A DNA stretch of 64,000 bases. Source: an uncultured Bacteroidota bacterium (GTDB lineage Bacteria > Bacteroidota > Bacteroidia > Chitinophagales > Chitinophagaceae). Below the pieces are notes generated by a model. The model ran no database searches, was not told the origin of the DNA, and saw only the letters and a program-made list of their open reading frames with translations. Location: NCBI GenBank assembly GCA_903906365.1, contig CAIVKC010000057.1, forward strand, positions 124,001 to 188,000. The letters run 5' to 3'. Both the position numbers and the translations under genes were made by a program. This document shows, piece after piece, positions 9,141 through 17,543 of this stretch (its first letter is position 1; each line of letters begins with the position of its first letter).

Positions 9141-9944
9141 TCAGCGCACGATTGCAAGACCTGGTTGCCTGCGTACCTCCCCGTAAAACCGAAACGAACT
9201 ATCGCCCAGCAGATGCATCATGGCGGCACCAGTCCAGTCGGCATCCAAATAATAATTATCCTGATAATCATAAAAAACGGAGGGATCCTTTTCCATTTTA
9301 TTTCCGGGAACGTACAAGCGAATGTTTCCATCCGCCATGACCCTTAGCAGTACAATCTGCCACCAGGAGTTCAATTCAACGGCATCTCTGCCAGGGGGTA
9401 TATTAAAAACATTGTTTTTAACATTGAGCACATATAGGGAGTTTGTCAATTTACGCAGCACCGCATTGTTGCCCAGATCAAACCGAAGGGTGTCCATTTT
9501 TGGGGCCACCAGGGTGTCGTTTTCAATGATATACGGGTAGCCATTTTCAAGGTATCCCTGGGCATCCACCTTAAAAATCGCGGTTTTTCTCAACAGATAA
9601 TTGGGAAGGGTATCTATCTTCATTTTTACTGAATCATATTGCGAGCGGCTAAGACTCCGGTAAGAAAAGGGAGCGATATCATAGCCTCCCGAAGGATTTG
9701 GATGAGGCCAAACCCCACGGACTATTTTGTCGGTATCCTGGGCAATCAGGCAGCCATACTGCCTGGAAATAAAATAATGCTGGTCATTGACCGAATCCAG
9801 CCATTGTCCACGGAGTTCAACAGGGAAATCCGGCATGGATGGTTTATCGAGGGGAAGGGGATGGGAAAAATTATAAGTATTGCAAGCTGTGGCAACAAGG
9901 AGGGCGGCAATGGCTAAGATCGCTTTGGGTGTCATGGACTGCAT
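9141..9944 (-). CDS. Hypothetical lipoprotein
   Basis: The preferred start is the ATG at 9944 (M11 of the track ORF; 9935 is also possible), giving about 267 residues with a lipoprotein signal MTPKAILAIAALLVATAC followed by NTYNF. The mature part contains FPVELRGQWLDSVNDQHYFISRQYGCLI early and a C-terminal DYQDNYYLDADWTGAAMMHLLGDSSFRFYGEV. I recognise no family. Short alternating strands and many Tyr/Trp suggest a beta-rich periplasm-facing protein. It stands alone between two gene-poor stretches. Confidence 0.7.
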   Translation of the reverse strand: MQSMTPKAILAIAALLVATACNTYNFSHPLPLDKPSMPDFPVELRGQWLDSVNDQHYFISRQYGCLIAQDTDKIVRGVWPHPNPSGGYDIAPFSYRSLSRSQYDSVKMKIDTLPNYLLRKTAIFKVDAQGYLENGYPYIIENDTLVAPKMDTLRFDLGNNAVLRKLTNSLYVLNVKNNVFNIPPGRDAVELNSWWQIVLLRVMADGNIRLYVPGNKMEKDPSVFYDYQDNYYLDADWTGAAMMHLLGDSSFRFYGEVRRQPGLAIVR

Positions 9945-10548
9945 GTCAACAAATAATGAATGCAATGTTAGCACCCTATTACCTACATGCCATTGATTTA
10001 AATCATTATCCGGTCTGACTTTGATAGCGATGCTGGCCCTGGGAAACAGTGAGCTTCGGATTGGGCCGGATCAGATGGGACTCCCATTGGCACAGGGAAT
10101 GGATCAGCGATGGCAAATCACTTTTGTTACTAAGTGCTTATTATCTCACTATGTTTTCCTGATTGTTCATACTGCCGGTAACCCGTTGGCTATCTTTCCC
10201 TTTGCAGGAGCACTTACCGGCTCATCGGTTCTGACCGCTCAAAGCATCCCATGCTGCGTGGCCCTCCCTGGTTTACCAAAACCATGTCAGCCTGCCTTCA
10301 GGTACCGCTAATTCCCTATAAGGCTTGGCTGTCCGTTCTCCCGGGGCCCACCCTGGCCATATAGCCCCTTTATGCATGGCACTGTTGGGTATTTTTGATA
10401 ATTTCATGCGGGCCACGGACCTAAGAAAAGGAAGGCCGCCATCTGCGTCCTGAGCAGGGATTCAGATATCCCTGATTGCAAAGGGGCCTGTAAGCTACCG
10501 GCTGATTGCCATATAAAAATAAATAGAATGAACCCCATGCCTGTTAGT
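9945..10548. other. Intergenic region between divergent genes
   Basis: About 600 bp between the divergent lipoprotein and secreted-protein genes, where both promoters must lie. ORFs 10021-10311 (plus) and 10404-10589 (minus) show no protein-like features and I reject them. No RNA gene is recognised. Confidence 0.5.
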
Positions 10549-11136
10549 ATGAAAAGGATATTTCTGTTGATTACTTTTATATCCATCACATCCTCCTTAC
10601 TGGCCGCAGAAATAGTGGATGGTTACCTAATTAGCCTGTCTAACGATACGGTACGTTGCAAGATAAAAGTACCCAAGGGCTTTGACCTGTTTCATAGCTT
10701 TACCGACCTGTTTGTAAAGGTTTCCATCATGGATAGTGCCGGTAAGACCCAGACTTACAAGGCCAAAAACCAGGATATTAATGGGTTTGGGTTCATCCTT
10801 GACAGCAATAGATATGACTATGCACTGAAGAGAACCGATGATTATGGGGCGGCTTCCTTTTTATTAATAAAAGAAACGGGGAAGAAATTGAATTTGTATT
10901 ACAGCTATTACTATGTCTCAGTAAACGGGGGAGCATCCTACAGAACGGATGTTTATTTATTGGAGGATGCTGGAAAGCGGATTGTCAGGGTCTCAGGCGG
11001 ATTATTTTCTGCTTACAAGAAAAAAATCAGGGAATTTCTCAAAGAGAGCCCGGAATTGTTGTCCATATTCGAAAGAAAAGTCAGCAGCATCAGTGACATA
11101 CCTGACTTTGTACGGGAAGCAAATCAGTTATTGTAA
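10549..11136 (+). CDS. Hypothetical secreted protein
   Basis: The ORF opens at 10528, but MKRIFLLITFISITSSLLAA (start 10549) is a textbook signal peptide, giving 195 residues. The mature protein starts EIVDGYLISLSNDTVRCKIKVPKG, a pattern found in many uncharacterised Bacteroidota exported proteins where a short Asn-Asp-Thr-Val segment precedes a beta-rich region. It continues with a long lysine-rich C-terminal helix (AYKKKIREFLKESPELLSIFERK). No enzyme motif is visible. Confidence 0.75.
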   Translation: MKRIFLLITFISITSSLLAAEIVDGYLISLSNDTVRCKIKVPKGFDLFHSFTDLFVKVSIMDSAGKTQTYKAKNQDINGFGFILDSNRYDYALKRTDDYGAASFLLIKETGKKLNLYYSYYYVSVNGGASYRTDVYLLEDAGKRIVRVSGGLFSAYKKKIREFLKESPELLSIFERKVSSISDIPDFVREANQLL

Positions 11137-11316
11137 AAAAGCCTGCTGCCCGCTGCAGGGTCTTCCCGTGCAAGCCCCTGTTATGCCCCCCATTTTTCCC
11201 CATCCTAAAACACCCATGATTCAATCATGCTGTTATTAAATCATCTGAAAAACCCATGGGGTTCCCAACCGGCAGACCCTGCCTGGGATCATCGGGTGAT
11301 GGAAAAACAAAGGCCT

Positions 11317-11353
11317 AAAAAAAATGAAACCCTTACAATTGTAAGGGTTTCAT
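11317..11353 (-). terminator. Rho-independent terminator of ssrA
   Basis: A perfect 13-bp stem (ATGAAACCCTTAC / GTAAGGGTTTCAT) with an AATT loop is followed on the minus strand by eight Ts. It begins about 12 nt after the tmRNA 3' end and faces the correct direction. Confidence 0.92.
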
Positions 11354-11382
11354 AATAATTCCTGTGGAGGTGAGGGGAGTCG

Positions 11383-11637
11383 CTTTGTCATCGGAATTAA
11401 CCCGGGCTTTACCCAGGATTGGTTCCTTCGCTGATTTTCATCAGTCATGGACTATATCATCACCCGTTCCGGGTGCCGGAGGCTGTGGGCTCACCGTAGT
11501 GTCCCTAGTCTCTGAACCTTCTCTGGTCTTCCCCAGAGCTCGGCTGCTGATTGGCATATGTCCCTCCAGGACACGAAGCGTTCCAGCAATTCTTCCGGTT
11601 TTTAATCTGATATTCCTATCAGATGGGTCCAACTCCG
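11383..11637 (-). mobile_element. Group I self-splicing intron in the tmRNA T-loop
   Basis: This is a 255-nt intron without an ORF. The 5' exon end GGGUU pairs with the internal guide GACCC (P1, closing U-G at the splice site). The adjacent guide bases AGUUG pair with the 3' exon CGACU (P10). The intron ends in G (omega-G). Core elements on the minus strand are AAUCAGCAGCC (P/Q region), GGUUCAGAGACUA (R) and AUGAUAUAGUCC (S), giving P7 as GACUA/UAGUC. P3 is GUGUCC/GGACAC. P2 is AUCUGAUA/UAUCAGAU. P9 is CUGAU-GAAA-AUCAG with a GNRA loop. The insertion lies between U and C of the UUCGACU T-loop. No homing endonuclease is encoded. Confidence 0.93.
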
Positions 11638-11864
11638 AACCCCTGTCCAAACATATTCCCCAAAAGCTTTCTACATGCTTATCCTGGTATTGATTGTCGG
11701 GAGATGACAGGAACCGGGCAAACCGATCATCTCCTTAGCTGTATGGTCTTAGGCAACAGTCACAGCCTTCCGTTGCAGCGTCCCGTATTTCTTTATGAGT
11801 CGGCGGTGCAGCTTGGTAACAGGAAAACCCGCTATCACGGCCCTAATGACTATCTAATCACTGA

Positions 11865-11894
11865 TTAGGCAGCCATGGCATACGAAGTATTGCC
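11865..11894 (-). CDS. tmRNA proteolysis tag reading frame (GNTSYAMAA)
   Basis: Resume codon GGC, then AAT ACT TCG TAT GCC ATG GCT GCC and stop TAA encode GNTSYAMAA. The tag ends in AMAA rather than the commoner ALAA; as I recall, tags of this type occur in some Bacteroidota such as Cytophaga. It is translated only by trans-translation from the mature tmRNA. Confidence 0.9.
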   Translation of the reverse strand, partial: GNTSYAMAA

Positions 11895-12052
11895 ATTTGA
11901 ATGTTGAATATTCAGATTTACGTGCTAATTATCCAACGCACGGCATGCTTACACTCTCAAAGATCTATGCTGTCAAAACCAGGCACCCCCAGTTTATATA
12001 AGCCCGATGGTTCCGCTGATCTGGTGTATGCCACCTGAAACGAAACCAACTG

Positions 12053-12095
12053 CAAATTTACGATTATCTGCCTTTACCCCATCCAAACCAGTCAT
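12053..12095 (-). promoter_or_regulatory. Candidate promoter of ssrA
   Basis: TAAATTTG at 12060-12053 matches the Bacteroidota -7 box TAnnTTTG, with a TTTG about 23 bp upstream (slightly long spacing) inside the end of rseP. It would give a precursor with about 55 nt of 5' leader before the mature tmRNA end. Confidence 0.4.
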
Positions 12096-13437
12096 TTAAA
12101 TTTGCGTACAACACCAGGGCCAGCAGCAGGACCATACCCACAATCTGGGCATATTCCAGGAATTTCTGGTTTGGTTTCCGGCCGGTGACCATCTCTACGA
12201 GGGTGAAAAGGACATGCCCCCCGTCCAGGGCAGGTATCGGCAATAAATTCATGAAAGCCAATGCAATAGAGAAAAATGCCGTCACCATCCAGAAAGATTG
12301 CCAGTCCCATACGGAAGGGAAAATGGAGCCCATGCTCTTGAAACCACCTACCCCTTTATAAGCCTCTGTTTTCGGGGAGAACATCTTTTTGAACTGGTCA
12401 ATATAGGATCCCAGGTTTTTTACGGCCAGGCCCAGGCCCGCTGGAAAGGATTCAAAAAAACCATAACTCTTACGCTGGATTTTCAGGAAGCCCATGGAAT
12501 CCAGGCTTTCAAAATCCTCGAATTTGAAAAAACCCAGGTTGGCATCCTTACTGACCAGGGCATGAAGGGTATCTATTTGGTGGTTTCTTTCCACCGCCAG
12601 GCGAATGTATTCGCCCCGCCGGTTGGCTATGGCCCGCTTATACTCATCAAAATAGGTTACCGGTAGGGAATCAACCCCGACGATTTTATCATATCGCTTT
12701 AGACCGGCCCTGGCCGCGTTGGAAGTATCGGGGATAACAAAGGCAATGGCAGGGATCCTGGGGGTAAATAAGGCCAGTCCGCCTCTTTTCTTTTCAACCA
12801 GTTTGCCAATCAGGTTAACCGGCAGGTTGATCACCTGTTTTTGCCCGTCCCTTTCCACTTCCACGGTTTCACCCAGGATCAGATTGGGCATGATGTCCTC
12901 GTAATAAACGATCGGATGGTTGTTAATGGCCAGTATTTTATCACCATCCTTAAAATGGAGATCATACATCAGGCTATCGGTGATGGAAATGCCATTTTTT
13001 ATGCTGTCAATTGGAATCTTGCGTTCCCCCCAGACAAACAGGATCATGGCATAGATCACAAAGGCCATAATTACATTTACGGTAACCCCGCCGATCATGA
13101 TGATCAGCCGCTGCCAGGCCGGCTTGCTCCTGAATTCCCAGGGTTCAGCCGGTTGACTGAGTTGTTCCTTATCCATGCTTTCATCTATCATGCCCGATAT
13201 CTTCACATATCCGCCCAGCGGAAGCCAGCCAATGCCATAGACCGTATCTCCGATTTTTTTCTTGATCAGGGCGAAATAGGGGTCGAAAAAGAGGAAGAAT
13301 TTCTCTACCCGGCACTTAAATAATTTGGCCGGAAGGTAATGGCCAAATTCATGCAAAATGACTATGATAGATAAGGATAGTATTAGTTGACCCGCTTTGA
13401 TACCCACCATTCCCCAGTTAATTGCTAATAATGTCAT
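12064..13437 (-). CDS. rseP: RseP-family site-2 intramembrane zinc metalloprotease
   Basis: 457 residues from the ATG at 13437 (the track start at 13455 adds six residues). The first membrane helix carries H-E-F-G-H (H29, E30, H33) and the last region carries N-L-L-P-I-P-A-L-D-G-G, the two halves of the M50 zinc site. A PDZ-containing periplasmic section lies between them (for example RAGLKRYDKIVGVDSLPV). Three to four membrane segments are visible, including LVLYANLNDWFG at the C-terminus. It performs the second cleavage in regulated intramembrane proteolysis, for example of anti-sigma factors. It lies downstream of dxr on the same strand, an arrangement widespread in bacteria. Confidence 0.95.
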   Translation of the reverse strand: MTLLAINWGMVGIKAGQLILSLSIIVILHEFGHYLPAKLFKCRVEKFFLFFDPYFALIKKKIGDTVYGIGWLPLGGYVKISGMIDESMDKEQLSQPAEPWEFRSKPAWQRLIIMIGGVTVNVIMAFVIYAMILFVWGERKIPIDSIKNGISITDSLMYDLHFKDGDKILAINNHPIVYYEDIMPNLILGETVEVERDGQKQVINLPVNLIGKLVEKKRGGLALFTPRIPAIAFVIPDTSNAARAGLKRYDKIVGVDSLPVTYFDEYKRAIANRRGEYIRLAVERNHQIDTLHALVSKDANLGFFKFEDFESLDSMGFLKIQRKSYGFFESFPAGLGLAVKNLGSYIDQFKKMFSPKTEAYKGVGGFKSMGSIFPSVWDWQSFWMVTAFFSIALAFMNLLPIPALDGGHVLFTLVEMVTGRKPNQKFLEYAQIVGMVLLLALVLYANLNDWFGWGKGR

Positions 13438-13494
13438 ATGGTTGAATTCTAACAAATAAGTACTTAAACGTTTATAACGGTTAATTATTTGATG

Positions 13495-14664
<1,170 letters not shown>

Positions 14665-14722
14665 GATCAGATTTAAATGATGGAATCTTAAAAATAACAA
14701 AAAACGAAAATCTGTCCCTTAT

Positions 14723-16231
14723 TTAATTTGAGAGCGGATTTTCAACAAAACGTTCCAGTTGTTCTGCCAGTTTGCGGTCGTTGCTCAAACGGGGAACCTT
14801 GTTTTGGCCTCCGAGCTTGCCAACAGACTTCATGTAATCAATAAAACCATTTCTTTTTACCGTGCGGATTCGAAGGGGCTGCAGAATATTTCCGTTGATC
14901 AAATCATCATAATAGATATTTTTGGCCCGCAGATTTTCATCCACTTTCATGGCAAAACGCTGCATATCAGCCGGGGAGTTTTCAAATTCGACAAACCACT
15001 CATGAAATGACTTGCCCTGGCCCTGCTGGATCATGGGAGCCACGGTAAATTCCGTAATATGAACGCCTTCTTCCTGGGCAGCCTTGATCAAACTGTATTC
15101 GACCTCTTCCCCAATGACATGTTCCCCGAAGGCAGATATAAAATGTTTGACACGGCCAGTTACAACGATCCGGTAGGGATCCAGCGATACAAACTTAACC
15201 GTATCGCCGATATTGTATCCCCAAAGTCCGGCATTGCTGCTTACCACCAGCGCATAATTCTCCCCGATGGCCACGTCCCGCAGCCCCAGGCGCCGGGGAT
15301 TGTCCAGTTGCAGGTCCGCGGCAGGTATGAATTCAAAGAAAATACCGCTGTTGGTATTGAGAAGCAGTCCTTCGGACTGCTGGGAATCCTGAAAGGCAAA
15401 AAAACCCTCGGAAGCCGGAAAGTTCTCTATGGCATCGATTTTTTTTCCAATACAGTCGAAGAGTTTGGCCTTATAGGGTTCAAAATTCACCCCGCCATGT
15501 ACTAGTACGGAAAAATTGGGGAATATGTCTTTAATGGGCTTGCCGGTCTGCTGTATCAGCCGGTCAAAATACATTTGCATCCAGGGCGGTATGCCACTGA
15601 TCAGGGTCATATCCTGGCGGACGGTTTCCGCCACGATCCTATCGAGCTTGGTTTCCCAGTCCTCTATGCAGTTTGTCTCGTAGCTGGGTAACTGGTTGGT
15701 CCGAAGGTAGCCTGGTATATGATGATTTACTATGCCGCTCAGTCTTCCGGTGGGAATCCCCCCTACCCGCTCCAGTTCCGGAGAACCGGACAAAAAGATC
15801 ATTTTGCCGTCGGGGAACTTATGATTGCCCGTTTCTGCCATATAGCATAGCAGCGCATTGCGTGCCGTATTGATATGGTTGGAAATGGAATCCTTGGAGA
15901 TGGGTATGTATTTAACCCCGCTGGTGGTGCCGGAGGTTTTGGCAAAATAGATCGGAAGCCCCTTCCAGAGAATATTATGTTTGCCTTCCTTGATCAGGTC
16001 AATATATCCCTTAAACTGCTCATAATCACGGACCGGTATGGCAGTTTTGAAGTCATCATGGGATTTGACCTGCTCCATCCGGTGTTCTTTGCCAAATACG
16101 GTCCCCGATCCGGTCTTCAGCAGGTCCCGGAATAGGGAATCCTGGTCTGAAACGGCGGTTGCCATCCCCCTGCGGATACTCTTATATATATAGGAAGCGA
16201 AAGGTTTCGCCAACATGGATTTGAACTTCAT
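14723..16231 (-). CDS. GH3 auxin-responsive promoter family protein (acyl-adenylate type)
   Basis: 502 residues from the ATG at 16231 (MKFKSMLAKPFASYIYKS). The sequence spans the whole GH3 family: FAKTSGTTSGVKYIPIS is the ATP-binding loop, MIFLSGSPELERVGGIPTGRLSG and YIPGYLRTNQLPSYETNCIEDWE follow, and VVTGRVKHFISAFGEHVIGEEVE is the adenylation hinge. Plant members join amino acids to hormones; bacterial homologues are probably acyl-amido synthetases with unknown substrates. It lies upstream of dxr on the same strand with a 58-bp gap. The name is secure, the reaction is not. Confidence 0.92.
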   Translation of the reverse strand: MKFKSMLAKPFASYIYKSIRRGMATAVSDQDSLFRDLLKTGSGTVFGKEHRMEQVKSHDDFKTAIPVRDYEQFKGYIDLIKEGKHNILWKGLPIYFAKTSGTTSGVKYIPISKDSISNHINTARNALLCYMAETGNHKFPDGKMIFLSGSPELERVGGIPTGRLSGIVNHHIPGYLRTNQLPSYETNCIEDWETKLDRIVAETVRQDMTLISGIPPWMQMYFDRLIQQTGKPIKDIFPNFSVLVHGGVNFEPYKAKLFDCIGKKIDAIENFPASEGFFAFQDSQQSEGLLLNTNSGIFFEFIPAADLQLDNPRRLGLRDVAIGENYALVVSSNAGLWGYNIGDTVKFVSLDPYRIVVTGRVKHFISAFGEHVIGEEVEYSLIKAAQEEGVHITEFTVAPMIQQGQGKSFHEWFVEFENSPADMQRFAMKVDENLRAKNIYYDDLINGNILQPLRIRTVKRNGFIDYMKSVGKLGGQNKVPRLSNDRKLAEQLERFVENPLSN

Positions 16232-16548
16232 AGCTGTAACTCTCAAAAGTTGCTAACAAACCTAAGTCAAATTGGTCAATACCATCCCCGGGATACCGAC
16301 AAATGCTGTTAAATTTTATAAAAGGGCGGAGCACCCCAGCTCGGGTCTGCGTAAAATGGCCGGGATCCCGGGGGTCCGGGGACCTTCAAAAACCCCCACC
16401 TTGCCCCGGTGGAGGGCAAATGTAGGATTACTTACCCCCATTTTGGGTAAATTAGGGGTAAAATTGGCCACCGGGGTATTTTTTTTGAATTCTTACTTCT
16501 GATTTTCAGCTATTCCCCTTACCTTTGCAGCCCTAATATTGAATTACT
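16232..16548. other. Divergent intergenic region upstream of rplU
   Basis: About 317 bp between the divergent GH3 gene and rplU. It contains a GC-rich potential hairpin (CCCCCACC...GGTGGAGGG near 16395-16418) and several TTACCCCCA / TAGGGGTAA segments around 16430-16460 that could form leader structure. No gene fits here. Confidence 0.45.
16497..16527 (+). promoter_or_regulatory. Candidate promoter of rplU-rpmA
   Basis: TACCTTTG at 16520-16527 matches the Bacteroidota -7 box TAnnTTTG; a weak TTCTG lies about 19 bp upstream. The predicted transcript would start roughly 15 nt before the rplU ATG. Confidence 0.4.
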
Positions 16549-16851
16549 ATGTTCGCAGTTGTAAAAATAGCCGGTCAGCAGTTCAGGGTCCAAAAGGACC
16601 AGACTTTATTTGTGCCCCATGTGGACGGCAATGCCGGTGACAAGGTGGAATTTGCCGAAGTACTTCTGGTCGATACCGATGGAACGCTTTCTGTGGGCAA
16701 AGATGTCAAGGCTGTCATTAAAGCCGAAATCGTATCGCATGTACAGGGAAATAAAGTGATCGCCTTTAAAATGAAAAGAAGGAAAGGTTTCCGTAAGAAA
16801 CATGGTCATCGCACCCACTACACAAAAATTAAAATAAACGAAATCGCATAA
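16549..16851 (+). CDS. rplU: 50S ribosomal protein L21
   Basis: 100 residues, starting MFAVVKIAGQQFRVQKDQTLFVPH and ending with the L21 signature FKMKRRKGFRKKHGHRTHYTKIKI. It binds 23S rRNA in the large subunit. It is followed by rpmA after 92 bp, the nearly universal rplU-rpmA order. Confidence 0.98.
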   Translation: MFAVVKIAGQQFRVQKDQTLFVPHVDGNAGDKVEFAEVLLVDTDGTLSVGKDVKAVIKAEIVSHVQGNKVIAFKMKRRKGFRKKHGHRTHYTKIKINEIA

Positions 16852-16943
16852 ATCATTCTATTGCGTAACCAGGGGGTACCGGGCCTGCGAAGGTAGAAAC
16901 GGAACAACCCGAGGAAACACTGGAATTATAAAAAAAGAAAACC

Positions 16944-17210
16944 ATGGCACACAAAAAAGGTGAAGGAAGTGTAAAGAACGGACGCGACTCTCAGAGCAAA
17001 CGCCTGGGAGTAAAAATTTTTGGCGGCCAGCCTGCCGTCTCTGGCAACATCATCGTTCGCCAGCGTGGTACCGAATATCATCCTGGTAAGAATGTTGGAG
17101 TGGGAAGAGACTTTACATTGTTTGCATTGACGGATGGTGTAGTTGAATTTAAAAAAGGTAAAGGGGATAAAACCTCTGTTAGTGTAAATGCAGTTCAGGC
17201 AGGTAACTAA
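16944..17210 (+). CDS. rpmA: 50S ribosomal protein L27
   Basis: 88 residues starting [29 protein letters not shown], the highly conserved N-terminus that reaches the peptidyl-transferase centre, followed by [18 protein letters not shown]. The lysine-rich extension processed in Firmicutes is absent. It is co-transcribed with rplU. Confidence 0.98.
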   Translation: MAHKKGEGSVKNGRDSQSKRLGVKIFGGQPAVSGNIIVRQRGTEYHPGKNVGVGRDFTLFALTDGVVEFKKGKGDKTSVSVNAVQAGN

Positions 17211-17310
17211 AAAAAATTTGGAATAATTCAAAATATTTTTTGGATGTTCCAAAGAGTTTTTTATTTTTACTACCGTAAATTGATTTACTAACCAATTAAA
17301 TTCAAAAAAA

Positions 17311-17409
17311 ATGGCAACTGCAAAAAAAGCCGCTAAGAAAAAAGCTGCACCTAAAAAGAAAGCCGCTCCTAAAAAGAAAGCTGCTAAGAAAGCTGCAAAG
17401 AAGAAATAG
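17311..17409 (+). CDS. Tiny histone H1-like Lys/Ala-rich protein
   Basis: The track misses this 32-residue gene: MATAKKAAKKKAAPKKKAAPKKKAAKKAAKKK. It consists almost wholly of Ala, Lys and Pro in AAPKKK/AAKK repeats, like the C-terminal tail of eukaryotic histone H1 and bacterial Hc1-like proteins. The ATG follows an A-rich leader (TTCAAAAAAA), and a strong terminator lies 28 bp after the stop, so it is a complete transcription unit behind rpmA. Binding to DNA or RNA is likely from charge alone. Family members are known in Bacteroidota with longer tails. Confidence 0.8.
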   Translation: MATAKKAAKKKAAPKKKAAPKKKAAKKAAKKK

Positions 17410-17436
17410 TAAATTTCTTAGATGGCAGAAAATATC

Positions 17437-17465
17437 AAGTCCCGGAGTAATCCGGGACTTTTCAT
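17437..17465 (+). terminator. Rho-independent terminator
   Basis: A 10-bp stem AAGTCCCGGA / TCCGGGACTT with GTAA loop is followed by TTCATTTT. It ends the rplU-rpmA-histone-like unit. Confidence 0.9.
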
Positions 17466-17543
17466 TTTATATACCTTTACCCAGCGCTGCAGACAGGTTC
17501 GGCAGCCCGGAATGCCCGCTGCCACTCATTAATAATTCTTACC

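Larger units (their letters stand above)
11365..11990 (-). ncRNA. ssrA: tmRNA (ssrA), interrupted by a group I intron
   Basis: Read on the minus strand, the 5' end is GGGGGUGCCUGGUUUUGACAG, and the 3' end CACCUCC-A pairs with it in a 7-bp acceptor stem with one G-U. The tag frame is GGC AAT ACT TCG TAT GCC ATG GCT GCC TAA. Upstream of the intron the familiar tmRNA segment UAAGCAUGUAGAAAGC...GGACAGGGGUU leads into the T-arm. After removing 11383-11637 the T-stem AGGGG/CCCCU closes a UUCGACU loop, giving a mature RNA of about 371 nt. CCA is not encoded. tmRNA rescues stalled ribosomes and tags the nascent protein for proteolysis, together with SmpB (not in window). All ORFs predicted over this interval are shadows. 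Confidence 0.95.

Noticed and set aside
11364-11868. Plus-strand ORFs 11364-11693 and 11623-11868 and minus ORF 11441-11650
   Set aside because: They lie wholly over the tmRNA and its intron; RNA structure explains the sequence and the proteins have no features.
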